From Apostichopus japonicus (taxonomy: Eukaryota > Echinodermata > Holothuroidea > Aspidochirotida > Stichopodidae): a DNA stretch of 64,000 nt. The stretch is from contig NC_092575.1 in assembly GCF_037975245.1 (NCBI RefSeq), positions 28,855,341 to 28,919,340 on the forward strand, written 5' to 3'. Numbering within the stretch: the stretch's first letter is position 1; every line of letters begins with the position of its first letter. Both the position numbers and the translations under genes were made by a program. The notes below the pieces were generated by a model. That model was not told the origin of the DNA. It saw nothing but the letters and a program-made list of their open reading frames with translations, and did no database searches. Positions 13,101 through 28,100 of the stretch are shown piece after piece.

Positions 13101-16100
13101 TTATGTCTTAATTAACCCAGGGCTGTCAATGCATTAATAGCCAGACTATCCTAATCATTACAAGTCTGTTCACACTTACTGTTATGTCTTAATTAACCCA
13201 GGGCTGTCAATGCATTAATAGCCAGACTATCCTAATCATTACAAGTCTGTTCACATTTACTGTTATGTCTTAATTAACCCAGGGCTGTCAATGCATTAAT
13301 AGCCAGACTATCCTAATCATTACAAGTCTGTTCACATTTACTGTTATGTCTTAATTAACCCAGGGCAGTCAATGCATTAATAGCCAGACTATCCTAATCA
13401 TTACAAGTCTGTTCACATTTACTGTTATGTCTTAATTAACCCAGGGCTGTCAATGCATTAATAGCCAGACTATCCTAATCATTACAAGTCTGTTCACACT
13501 TACTGTTATGTCTTAATTAACCCAGGGCTGTCAATGCATTAATAGCCAGACTATCCTAATCATTACAAGTCTGTTCACATTTACTGTTATGTCTTAATTA
13601 ACCCAGGGCTGTCAATGCATTAATAGCCAGACTATCCTAATCATTACAAGTCTGTTCACATTTACTGTTAAATGTCTTAATTAACCCAGGGCTGTCAATG
13701 CATTAATAGCCAGACTATCCTAATCATTACAAGTCTGTTCACATTTACTGTTATGTCTTAATTAACCCAAGGCTGGCAATGCATTAATAGCCAGACTATC
13801 CTAATCATTACAAGTCTGTTCACATTTACTGTTATGTCTTAATTAACCCAGGGCCGTCAATGCATTAATAGCCAGACTATCCTAATCATTACAAGTCTGT
13901 TCACATTTACTGTTAAATGTCTTAATTAACCCAGGGCCGTCAATGCATTAATAGCCAGACTATCCTAATCATTACAAGTCTGTTCACATTTACTGTTATG
14001 TCTTAATTAACCCAGGGCTGTCAATGCATTAATAGCCAGACTATCCTAATCATTACAAGTCTGTTAACATTTACTGTTATGTCTTAATTATACCAGGGCT
14101 GTCAATGTATTAATAGCCAGACTATCCTAATCATTACAAGTCTGTTCACATTTACTGTTAAATGTCTTAATTAACCCAGGGCTGTCAATGCATTAATAGC
14201 CAGACTATCCTAATCATTACAAGTCTGTTCACATTAACTGTTATGTCATAATTAACCCAAGGCTGGCAATGCATTAATAGCCAGACTATCCTAATCATTA
14301 CAAGTCTGTTCACATTTACTATTATGTCTTAATTAACCCAGGGCCGTCAATGCATTAATAGCCAGACTATCCTAATCATTACAAGTCTGTTCACATTTAC
14401 TGTTAAATGTCTTAATTAACCCAGGGCCGTCAATGCATTAATAGCCAGACTATCCTAATCATTACAAGTCTGTTCACATTTACTGTTAAATGTCTTAATT
14501 AACCCAAGGCTGTCAATGCATTAATAGCCAGACTATCCTAATCATTACAAGTCTGTTCACATTTACTGTTATGTCTTAATTAACCCAGGGCTGGCAATGC
14601 ATTAATAGCCAGACTATCCTAATCATTACAAGTCTGTTCACATTTACTGTTATGTCTTAATTAACCCAAGGCTGTCAATGCATTAATAGCCAGACTATCC
14701 TAATCATTACAAGTCTGTTCACATTTACTGTTATGTCTTAATTAACCCAGGGCTGTCAATGCATTAATAGCCAGACTATCCTAATCATTACATGTCTGTT
14801 CACATTTACTGTTAAATGTCTTAATTAACCCAGGGCAGTCAATGCATTAATAGCCAGACTATCCTAATCATTACAAGTCTGTTCACATTTACTGTTATGT
14901 CTTAATTAACCCAGGGCTGTCAATGCATTAATAGCCAGACTATCCTAATCATTACAAGTCTGTTGACACTTACTGTTATGTCTTAATTAACCCAGGGCTG
15001 TCAATGCATTAATAGCCAGACTATCCTAATCATTACAAGTCTGTTCACATTTACTGTTATGTCTTACTTAACCCAGGGCCGTCAATGCATTAATAGCCAG
15101 ACTATCCTAATCATTACAAGTCTGTTGACATTTACTGTTATGTCTTAATTAACCCAGGGCTGTCAATGTATTAATAGCCAGACTATCCTAATCATTACAA
15201 GTATGTTCACATTTACTGTTATGTCTTAATTAACCCAGGGCTGTCAATGCATTAATAGCCAGACTATCCTAATCATTACAAGTCTGTTCACATTTACTGT
15301 TATGTCTTAATTAACCCAGGGCTGTCAATGCATTAATAGCCAGACTATCCTAATCATTACAAGTCTGTTCACATTTACTGTTATGTCTTAATTAACCCAG
15401 GGCTGTCAATGCATTAATAGCCAGACTATCCTAATCATTACAAGTCTGTTCACATTTACTGTTATGTCTTAATTATACCAGGGCTGTCAATGCATTAATA
15501 GCCAGACTATCCTAATCATTACAAGTCTGTTCACATTTACTGTTATGTCTTAATTAACCCAGGGCTGTCAATGTATTAATAGCCAGACTATCCTAATCAT
15601 TACAAGTCTGTTCACATTTACTGTTATGTCTTAATTAACCCAGGGCTGTCAATGCATTAATAGCCAGACTATCCTAATCATTACAAGTCTGTTCACATTT
15701 ACTGTTATGTCTTAATTAACCCAGGGCTGTCAATGCATTAATAGCCAGACTATCCTAATCATTACAAGTCTGTTCACACTTACTGTTATGTCTTAATTAA
15801 CCCAGGGCTGTCAATGCATTAATAGCCAGACTATCCTAATCATTACAAGTCTGTTCACATTTACTGTTATGTCTTAATTAACCCAGGGCTGTCAATGCAT
15901 TAATAGCCAGACTATCCTAATCATTACAAGTCTGTTCACATTTACTGTTATGTCTTAATTAACCCAGGGCAGTCAATGCATTAATAGCCAGACTATCCTA
16001 ATCATTACAAGTCTGTTCACATTTACTGTTATGTCTTAATTAACCCAGGGCTGTCAATGCATTAATAGCCAGACTATCCTAATCATTACAAGTCTGTTCA

Positions 16101-19100
16101 CACTTACTGTTATGTCTTAATTAACCCAGGGCTGTCAATGCATTAATAGCCAGACTATCCTAATCATTACAAGTCTGTTCACATTTACTGTTATGTCTTA
16201 ATTAACCCAGGGCTGTCAATGCATTAATAGCCAGACTATCCTAATCATTACAAGTCTGTTCACATTTACTGTTAAATGTCTTAATTAACCCAGGGCTGTC
16301 AATGCATTAATAGCCAGACTATCCTAATCATTACAAGTCTGTTCACATTTACTGTTATGTCTTAATTAACCCAAGGCTGGCAATGCATTAATAGCCAGAC
16401 TATCCTAATCATTACAAGTCTGTTCACATTTACTGTTATGTCTTAATTAACCCAGGGCCGTCAATGCATTAATAGCCAGACTATCCTAATCATTACAAGT
16501 CTGTTCACATTTACTGTTAAATGTCTTAATTAACCCAGGGCCGTCAATGCATTAATAGCCAGACTATCCTAATCATTACAAGTCTGTTCACATTTACTGT
16601 TATGTCTTAATTAACCCAGGGCTGTCAATGCATTAATAGCCAGACTATCCTAATCATTACAAGTCTGTTAACATTTACTGTTATGTCTTAATTATACCAG
16701 GGCTGTCAATGTATTAATAGCCAGACTATCCTAATCATTACAAGTCTGTTCACATTTACTGTTAAATGTCTTAATTAACCCAGGGCTGTCAATGCATTAA
16801 TAGCCAGACTATCCTAATCATTACAAGTCTGTTCACATTAACTGTTATGTCATAATTAACCCAAGGCTGGCAATGCATTAATAGCCAGACTATCCTAATC
16901 ATTACAAGTCTGTTCACATTTACTATTATGTCTTAATTAACCCAGGGCCGTCAATGCATTAATAGCCAGACTATCCTAATCATTACAAGTCTGTTCACAT
17001 TTACTGTTAAATGTCTTAATTAACCCAGGGCCGTCAATGCATTAATAGCCAGACTATCCTAATCATTACAAGTCTGTTCACATTTACTGTTAAATGTCTT
17101 AATTAACCCAAGGCTGTCAATGCATTAATAGCCAGACTATCCTAATCATTACAAGTCTGTTCACATTTACTGTTATGTCTTAATTAACCCAGGGCTGGCA
17201 ATGCATTAATAGCCAGACTATCCTAATCATTACAAGTCTGTTCACATTTACTGTTATGTCTTAATTAACCCAAGGCTGTCAATGCATTAATAGCCAGACT
17301 ATCCTAATCATTACAAGTCTGTTCACATTTACTGTTATGTCTTAATTAACCCAGGGCTGTCAATGCATTAATAGCCAGACTATCCTAATCATTACATGTC
17401 TGTTCACATTTACTGTTAAATGTCTTAATTAACCCAGGGCAGTCAATGCATTAATAGCCAGACTATCCTAATCATTACAAGTCTGTTCACATTTACTGTT
17501 ATGTCTTAATTAACCCAGGGCTGTCAATGCATTAATAGCCAGACTATCCTAATCATTACAAGTCTGTTGACACTTACTGTTATGTCTTAATTAACCCAGG
17601 GCTGTCAATGCATTAATAGCCAGACTATCCTAATCATTACAAGTCTGTTCACATTTACTGTTATGTCTTACTTAACCCAGGGCCGTCAATGCATTAATAG
17701 CCAGACTATCCTAATCATTACAAGTCTGTTGACATTTACTGTTATGTCTTAATTAACCCAGGGCTGTCAATGTATTAATAGCCAGACTATCCTAATCATT
17801 ACAAGTATGTTCACATTTACTGTTATGTCTTAATTAACCCAGGGCTGTCAATGCATTAATAGCCAGACTATCCTAATCATTACAAGTCTGTTCACATTTA
17901 CTGTTATGTCTTAATTAACCCAGGGCTGTCAATGCATTAATAGCCAGACTATCCTAATCATTACAAGTCTGTTCACATTTACTGTTATGTCTTAATTAAC
18001 CCAGGGCTGTCAATGCATTAATAGCCAGACTATCCTAATCATTACAAGTCTGTTCACATTTACTGTTATGTCTTAATTATACCAGGGCTGTCAATGCATT
18101 AATAGCCAGACTATCCTAATCATTACAAGTCTGTTCACATTTACTGTTATGTCTTAATTAACCCAGGGCTGTCAATGTATTAATAGCCAGACTATCCTAA
18201 TCATTACAAGTCTGTTAACATTTACTGTTATGTCTTAATTATACCAGGGCTGTCAATGCATTAATAGCCAGACTATCCTAATCATTACAAGTCTGTTAAC
18301 ATTTACTGTTATGTCTTAATTAACCCAGGGCTGTCAATGCATTAATAGCCAGACTATCCTAATCATTACAAGTCTGTTAACATTTACTGTTATGTCTTAA
18401 TTAACCCAGGGCTGTCAATGCATTAATAGCCAGACTATCCTAATCATTACAAGTCTGTTCACATTTACTGTTATGTCTTAATTAACCCAGGGCTGTCAAT
18501 GCATTAATAGCCAGACTATCCTAATCATTACAAGTCTGTTCACATTTACTGTTATGTCTTAATTATACCAGGGCTGTCAATGCATTAATAGCCAGACTAT
18601 CCTAATCATTACAAGTCTGTTAACATTTACTGTTATGTCTTAATTAACCCAGGGCTGTCAATGCATTAATAGCCAGACTATCCTAATCATTACAAGTCTG
18701 TTCACATTTACTGTTATGTCTTAATTAACCCAGGGCTGTCAATGCATTAATAGCCAGACTATCCTAATCATTACAAGTCTGTTCACATTTACTGTTATGT
18801 CTTAATTAACCCAAGGCTGTCAATGCATTAATAGCCAGACTATCCTAATCATTACAAGTCTGTTCACATTTACTGTTATGTCTTAATTAACCCAAGGCTG
18901 TCAATGCATTAATAGCCAGACTATCCTAATCATTACAAGTCTGTTCACATTTACTGTTATGTCTTAATTAACCCAGGGCTGTCAATGTATTAATAGCCAG
19001 ACTATCCTAATCATTACAAGTCTGTTAACATTTACTGTTATGTCTTAATTAACCCAGGGCTGTCAATGCATTAATAGCCAGACTATCCTAATCATTACAA

Positions 19101-22100
19101 GTCTGTTCACATTTACTGTTATGTCTTAATTAACCCAGGGCTGTCAATGCATTAATAGCCAGACTATCCTAATCATTACAAGTCTGTTCACATTTACTGT
19201 TATGTCTTAATTAACCCAAGGCTGTCAATGTATTAATAGCCAGACTATCCTAATCATTACAAGTCTGTTCACATTAACTGTTATGTCTTACTTAACCCAG
19301 GGCTGTCAATGCATTAATAGCCAGACTATCCTAATCATTACAAGTCTGTTCACATTTACTGTTATGTCTTAATTAACCCAGGGCTGTCAATGCATTAATA
19401 GCCAGACTATCCTAATCATTACAAGTCTGTTCACATTTACTGTTATGTCTTAATTAACCCAGGGCTGTCAATGTATTAATAGCCAGACTATCCTAATCAT
19501 TACAAGTCTGTACACATTTACTGTTATGTCTTAATTAACTCAGGGCTGTCAATGCATTAATAGCCAGACTATCCTAATCATTACAAGTCTGTTCACATTT
19601 ACTGTTATGTCTTAATTAACCCAGGGCTGTCAATGTATTAATAGCCAGACTATCCTAATCATTACAAGTCTGTACACATTTACTGTTATGTCTTAATTAA
19701 CTCAGGGCTGTCAATGCATTAATAGCCAGACTATCCTAATCATTACAAGTCTGTTCACACTTACCGCTCTAAAATGTCAGCTATAGTACAAGCAAACAAA
19801 AGCAATCCTTCTGGGAACTGTAATGCCACTGTAAACAGAATGTGAAGAGATATAGTTAGCATAGAAAGTCATTAGTGTACAGTTTACACTACTCACTAGA
19901 ATTTTGAATATATGCAAATATGGAGATTAAAAGGACAAACAATTAATGACATAATTACATTTAACTGAATGATGGCTTATATTTCTCCCTTTTATTCCCT
20001 CCCTGCCTCCCTCCCTCATTCATCCATACATTTATTAAGAAACCTGCCCCCCTAAAGAGGGAAGCTAAATTTAAAGGACAAACGTTCTCACAAACATTTG
20101 ACAAATACTCATTTTGCTGTTTGAAATATTAAGTACTTGCAGAACCCACAGCACAGTCCACAGTATGGATGGATAAAGGAATGCAACTACACTAGTATTG
20201 AATCTCTTAACCACTGCTTCAATAATTGAGGTCCACAGTATGAATGGATAAAGGAATGCAGCTACACTAACTATTGAATCTCTTAACCACTGCTTCAATA
20301 ATTGAGGTCCACAGTATGTATGGATAAAGGAATGCAACTACACTAGTATTGAATCTCTTAACCACTGCTTCAATAATTGAGGTCCACAGTATGAATGGAT
20401 AAAGGAATGAAACTACACTAACTATTGAATCTCTTAACCACTGCTTCAATAATTGAGGTTCACAGTATGTATGGATAAAGGAATGCAACTACACTAGTAT
20501 TGAATCTCTTTATCACTGCTTCAATAATTGAGGTCCACAGTATGTATGGATAAAGGAATGCAACTACACTAGTATTGAATCTCTTTATCACTGCTTCAAT
20601 AATTGAGGTCCACAGTATGTATGGATAAAGGAATGCAACTACACTAGTATTGAATCTCTTTATCACTGCTTCAATAATTGAGGTCCACAGTATGAATGGA
20701 TAAAGGAATGCAACTACACTAGTATTGAATCTCTTAACCACTGCTTCAATAATTGAGGTTCACAGTATGTATGGATAAAGGAATGCAACTACACTAGTAT
20801 TGAATCTCTTAACCACTGCTTCAATAATTGAGGTCCACAGTATGAATGGATAAAGGAATGCAACTACACTAACTATTGAATCTCTTAACCACTGCTTCAA
20901 TAATTGAGGTCCACAGTATGAATGGATAAAGGAATGCAACTACACTAACTATTGAATCTCTTAACCACTGCTTCAATAATTGAGGTCCACAGTATGAATG
21001 GATAAAGGAATGCAACTACACTAGTATTGAATCTCTTAACCACTGCTTCAATAATTGAGGTCCACAGTATGAATGGATAAAGGAATGCAACTACACTAAC
21101 TATTGAATCTCTTTATCACTGCTTCAATAATTGAGGTCCACAGTATGTATGGATAAAGGAATGCAACTACACTAACTATTGAATCTCTTAACCACTGCTT
21201 CAATAATTGAGGTCCACAGTATGAATGGATAAAGGAATGCAACTACACTAGTATTGAATCTCTTTACCACTGCTTCAATAATTGAGGTCCACAGTATGAT
21301 TGGATAAAGGAATGCAACTACACTAACTATTGAATCTCTTAACCACTGCTTCAATAATTGAGGTCCACAGTATGTATGGATAAAGGAATGCAACTACACT
21401 AGTATTGAATCTCTTAACCACTGCTTCAATAATTGAGGTCCACAGTATGTATGGATAAAGGAAAGCAACTACACTAGTATTGAATCTCTTAACCACTGCT
21501 TCAATAATTGAGGTCCACAGTATGAATGGATAAAGGAATGCAACTACACTAACTATTGAATCTCTTTACCACTGCTTCAATAATTGAGGTCCACAGTATG
21601 GATGGATAAAGGAATGCAACTACACTAGTATTGAATCTCTTAACCACTGCTTCAATAATTGAGGTCCACAGTATGTATGGATAAAGGAATGCAGCTACAC
21701 TAACTATTGAATCTCTTAACCACTGCTTCAATAATTGAGGTTCACAGTATGGATGGATAAAGGAATGCAACTACACTAGTATTGAATCTCTTAACCACTG
21801 CTTCAATAATTGAGGTCCACAGTATGTATGGATAAAGGAATGCAAAGTACACTAGTATTGAATCTCTTAACCAATGCTTCAATAATTGAGGTCCACAGTA
21901 TGAATGGATAAAGGAATGCAACTACACTAACTATTGAATCTCTTAACCACTGCTTCAATAATTGAGGTCCACAGTATGAATGGATAAAGGAATGCAACTA
22001 CACTAGTATTGAATCTCTTAACCACTGCTTCAATAATTGAGGTTCACAGTATGTATGGATAAAGGAATGCAACTACACTAGTATTGAATCTCTTAACCAC

Positions 22101-25100
22101 TGCTTCAATAATTGAGGTCCACAGTATGAATGGATAAAGGAATGAAACTACACTAACTATTGAATCTCTTAACCACTGCTTCAATAATTGAGGTCCACAG
22201 TATGAATGGATAAAGGAATGCAACTACACTAGTATTGAATCTCTTTATCACTGCTTCAATAATTGAGGTCCACAGTATGAATGGATAAAGGAATGCAACT
22301 ACACTAACTATTGAATCTCTTTATCACTGCTTCAATAATTGAGGTCCACAGTATGTATGGATAAAGGAATGCAACTACACTAGTATTGAATCTCTTAACC
22401 ACTGCTTCAATAATTGAGGTTCACAGTATGGATGGATAAAGGAATGCAACTACACTAGTATTGAATCTCTTAACCACTGCTTCAATAATTGAGGTTCACA
22501 GTATGAATGGATAAAGGAATGCAACTACACTAGTATTGAATCTCTTTACCACTGCTTCAATAATTGAGGTCCACAGTATGAATGGATAAAGGAATGCAAC
22601 TACACTAACTATTGAATCTCTTAACCACTGCTTCAATAATTGAGGTCCACAGTATGTATGGATAAAGGAATGCAACTACACTAGTATTGAATCTCTTTAC
22701 CACTGCTTCAATAATTGAGGTCCACAGTATGAATGGATAAAGGAATGCAACTACACTAACTATTGAATCTCTTAACCACTGCTTCAATAATTGAGGTCCA
22801 CAGTATGAATGGATAAAGGAATGCAACTACACTAACTATTGAATCTCTTAACCACTGCTTCAATAATTGAGGTCCACAGTATGAATGGATAAAGGAATGC
22901 AACTACACTAGTATTGAATCTCTTTACCACTGCTTCAATAATTGAGGTCCACAGTATGAATGGATAAAGGAATGCAACTACACTAACTATTGAATCTCTT
23001 AACCACTGCTTCAATAATTGAGGTTCACAGTATGAATGGATAAAGGAATGCAACTACACTAGTATTGAATCTCTTAACCACTGCTTCAATAATTGAGGTC
23101 CACAGTATGAATGGATAAAGGAATGCAACTACACTAACTATTGAATCTCTTAACCACTGCTTCAATAATTGAGGTCCACAGTATGAATGGATAAAGGAAT
23201 GCAACTACACTAGTATTGAATCTCTTTACCACTGCTTCAATAATTGAGGTCCACAGTATGAATGGATAAAGGAATGCAACTACACTAACTATTGAATCTC
23301 TTTACCACTGCTTCAATAATTGAGGTCCACAGTATGTATGGATAAAGGAATGCAACTACACTAGTATTGAATCTCTTAACCACTGCTTCAATAATTGAGG
23401 TCCACAGTATGAATGGATAAAGGAATGCAACTACACTAACTATTGAATCTCTTTACCACTGCTTCAATAATTGAGGTCCACAGTATGAATGGATAAAGGA
23501 ATGCAACTACACTAGTATTGAATCTCTTAACCACTGCTTCAATAATTGAGGTCCACAGTATGTATGGATAAAGGAATGCAACTACACTAACTATTGAATC
23601 TCTTAACCACTGCTTCAATAATTGAGGTCCACAGTATGTATGGATAAAGGAATGCAACTACACTAACTATTGAATCTCTTTACCACTGCTTCAATAATTG
23701 AGGTCCACAGTATGGATGGATAAAGGAATGCAACTACACTAGTATTGAATCTCTTTACCACTGCTTCAATAATTGAGGTCCACAGTATGTATGGATAAAG
23801 GAATGCAACTACACTAGTATTGAATCTCTTAACCACTGCTTCAATAATTGAGGTCCACAGTATGTATGGATAAAGGAATGCAACTACACTAACTATTGAA
23901 TCTCTTAACCACTGCTTCAATAATTGAGGTCCACAGTATGGATGGATAAAGGAATGCAACTACACTAGTATTGAATCTCTTAACCACTGCTTCAATAATT
24001 GAGGTCCACAGTATGAATGGATAAAGGAATGCAACTACACTAGTATTGAATCTCTTAACCACTGCTTCAATAGTTGAGGTCCACAGTATGTATGGATAAA
24101 GGAATGCAACTACACTATTGAATCTCTTAACCACTGCTTCAATAATTGAGGTCCACAGTATGTATGGATAAAGGAATGCAACTACACTAACTATTGAATC
24201 TCTTTACCACTGCTTCAATAATTGAGGTCCACAGTATGGATGGATAAAGGAATGCAACTACACTAGTATTGAATCTCTTTACCACTGCTTCAATAATTGA
24301 GGTCCACAGTATGTATGGATAAAGGCATGCAACTACACTAGTGTTGAATCTCTTTACCACTGCTTCAATAATTGAGGTCCACAGTATGAATGGATAAAGG
24401 AATGCAACTACACTAACTATTGAATCTCTTTACCACTGCTTCAATAATTGAGGTCCACAGTATGGATGGATAAAGGAATGCAACTACACTAGTATTGAAT
24501 CTCTTAACCACTGCTTCAATAATTGAGGTCCACAGTATGTATGGATAAAGGAATGCAACTACACTAGTATTGAATCTCTTAACCACTGCTTCAATAATTG
24601 AGGTCCACAGTATGAATGGATAAAGGAATGCAACTACACTAGTATTGAATCTCTTAACCACTGCTTCAATAATTGAGGTCCACAGTATGTATGGATAAAG
24701 GAATGCAACTACACTAACTATTGAATCTCTTAACCACTGCTTCAATAATTGAGGTCCACAGTATGTATGGATAAAGGAATGCAACTACACTAACTATTGA
24801 ATCTCTTTACCACTGCTTCAATAATTGAGGTCCATAGTATGGATGGATAAAGGAATGCAACTACACTAGTATTGAATCTCTTTACCACTGCTTCAATAAT
24901 TGAGGTCCACAGTATGTATGGATAAAGGAATGTAACTACACTAGTATTGAATCTCTTAACCACTGCTTCAATAATTGAGGTCCACAGTATGTATGGATAA
25001 AGGAATGCAACTACACTAACTATTGAATCTCTTAACCACTGCTTCAATAATTGAGGTCCACAGTATGGATGGATAAAGGAATGCAACTACACTAGTATTG

Positions 25101-28100
25101 AATCTCTTAACCACTGCTTCAATAATTGAGGTCCACAGTATGTATGGATAAAGGAATGCAGCTACACTAACTATTGAATCTCTTTATCACTGCTTCAATA
25201 ATTGAGCTCCACAGTATGTATGGATAAAGGCATGCAACTACACTAGTGTTGAATCTCTTTACCACTGCTTCAATAATTGAGGTCCACAGTATGAATGGAT
25301 AAAGGAATGCAACTACACTAACTATTGAATCTCTTTACCACTGCTTCAATAATTGAGGTCCACAGTATGGATGGATAAAGGAATGCAACTACACTAGTAT
25401 TGAATCTCTTAACCACTGCTTCAATAATTGAGGTCCACAGTATGTATGGATAAAGGAATGCAGCTACACTAACTATTGAATCTCTTTATCACTGCTTCAA
25501 TAATTGAGGTCCACAGTATGTATGGATAAAGGCATGCAACTACACTAGTGTTGAATCTCTTTACCACTGCTTCAATAATTGAGGTCCACAGTATGGATGG
25601 ATAAAGGAATGCAACTACACTAACTATTGAATCTCTTTATCACTGCTTCAATAATTGAGGTTCAGTCAGCAAGGAATTAAAATAACGTACAGAGACAATA
25701 GAACTGGATATATCCACGATGGACGGGAAACCAGAACCTTGGGGACCTCTTTGTAGAGTTTAGAAGAATATAAACAGAAAGAACATGAAAGAATTTTTCA
25801 ACACTTTCCAATTGCAAATTAAACTTGACAAATGAACAGGAGGACTATAGGGTCTGAAGCATGCACAAATCTCTAGTAAACAACTGCACTCAAGTTTGAA
25901 GCATGCATTATCAATGTACCTGTACCAACTAACAATCTATTAGGTGATGGGTGGGAGTCACGGGGAACAGAAGCATTTGAGGGAATGTATGGGTATGATT
26001 GGTGGGTTCAGTAAGTGTGGGCATGTATGTATGTGGGTATGTATGGGTATGTATGTATGAGGGTATGTATGGGTATGTGTGGGTATGTATTAATATGTAT
26101 GTTTGAGGGTATGTGTGGGTATGTACGGGTATGTGTGGGTATGTATGGGTATGTATGTATGAGGGTATGTATGGGTATGTGTGGGTATGTATTAATATGT
26201 ATGTTTGAGGGTATGTACGGGTATGTGTGGGTATGTATTAATATGTATGTATGAGGGTATGTACGGGTATGTGTGGGTATGTATTAATATGTATGTATGT
26301 GGGTATGTATGGGTATGATTGGTATATATGGGTACAGTAAGTGTGGGCATGTATGTATGTGGGTATGTATGGGTATGTATGTATGAGAGTGTGTACGGGT
26401 ATGTGTGGGTATGTATTAATATGTATGTTTGAGGGTATGTGTGGGTATGTACGGGTATGTGTGGGCATGTATGAGGGTCTGTATGGGTATGTATGGGTAT
26501 GGACGGGTACAGTATGTGCGGGTATGTATGTATGTATGCGGGTATGTATGGGTATATATGGGGATGTATGTATGAGGGTATGTATGGTGCCTAAAATAAT
26601 GCCTTCCTTTATTACCACTGCAAATGCATTCAGGTACTTTATACATTACCTTGCTTTGAATTGGTACTTCTGATTCTCCATATTGACTTCTGAATTTCAA
26701 AATTGTAGTTAGATGGTAACTGAAATCAAGAAATGGAAGACAACTTACAGGTAATACCAGGAAGATGTCTTAGGTAAATGCTAACTCTTGACTAAGACTT
26801 TTACAGACTGGGACTGATATACACTATGTTAGTTAACTGTAGAATGGGGCTGCTTTTAAGCTAGACTAGGCTTAGTATATATATGTTTGTTACGTCTAGA
26901 CTGGGGCTGCTTATATGAACTACCATGGTTAGAGGCATATTGTCAATATAATTCAGACCGGTATTTATCGTGTTATAACATAGAGTCCTCCCTAACATAT
27001 CAATGGTCTTACCTGTTTGATTGCATCCAAAATGTCCACATTGTTTAGTATGTCATCTGGAATTTGAGATGGCCGGACACCTAAGAATAAATGGAATAAT
27101 GATGTCACTAAGATGAGAATCACTTTTTTCTGGTGATTTCAACATAAATTCCTGGACCTCCTTGTCCTAACTTAGGCTTTTGAAGTAGGTCAAAATCAGC
27201 AATATGGGTTCTAAGTCAAGTGTGAACTTTCAATCATTTTAGTTTGTCAGTAAAAATATCAGTTAATCTGGAAGGAATACTGTATACATCCTGGGTATAA
27301 TAAAAGAAGCAGAGGATTATATGATTTAACTGTTCCGACATGCACACTAATTAATAATTATACTCAGTTTTTAACCACTGTGATGCAAAAGGAGTTTGTG
27401 CTTCTTGGTTTCTACCCTGGCAGTGTGAAACAGAAGGCCTGTCCATTATTAATCATGAAAGCACATAAATAGTTAGCTTGTAACAGAGTGATAATGCAAA
27501 CCGATCTTCTTGTTTAGGATCTAATTTTGTTAAATTCCAAGATGCTTTGGACAGCTCACAAAGTGTCAACACTACTAATATTTGAGGCCAAACAAAACAA
27601 ATTTATTGTACATAATTTCATACTCTCATTAATCGATTTTGATGTCCTACCTATACCCTCTTTTGATATCATTTCAAATTGTAACTTTAATTGAGTTACA
27701 AGTGTTTTTGTTTCTTATCGCCATATTTCAGGAAATATTTTACACTTCACATTTTTTATTCCTTGTCTGAGGCTAAAAAGCCATGGTGATCTCATGTTGT
27801 AAAATACTGGTGTATAGAAAATAGGGTGTATGTTGGTAAAGAAATAAAATATGAGAGAACTCAAACTTGAATTAAACCAAACATAACATGTATCTTGTGG
27901 AACTATATTGTACAAGAGCATGTGATATAGAAAGAAACTTAATGTAAAAACTAGGAACTTGTATGTATGAATCCAGATGAATTATTTCTAGGAACTGTAG
28001 AGCAGAGCAAGTTATTCTATTCAATATACTACACATAAATTTATCTTTACGTATGTGTGTGATGCATGGGCTTATAAACAACACTGCTTTGAGAACCTTG

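Noticed and set aside
1-25663. CRISPR-like repeat arrays
   Set aside because: Units are contiguous with no unique spacers of constant length, and the context is eukaryotic introns.
26010-26700. Overlapping frames on both strands of about 80-126 codons (IHTYPYIP / MGMYGYVCM types)
   Set aside because: Simple-repeat translation. The minus frame over 26416-26700 overlaps true DPH1 exon 3 only at its start, in the wrong extent.
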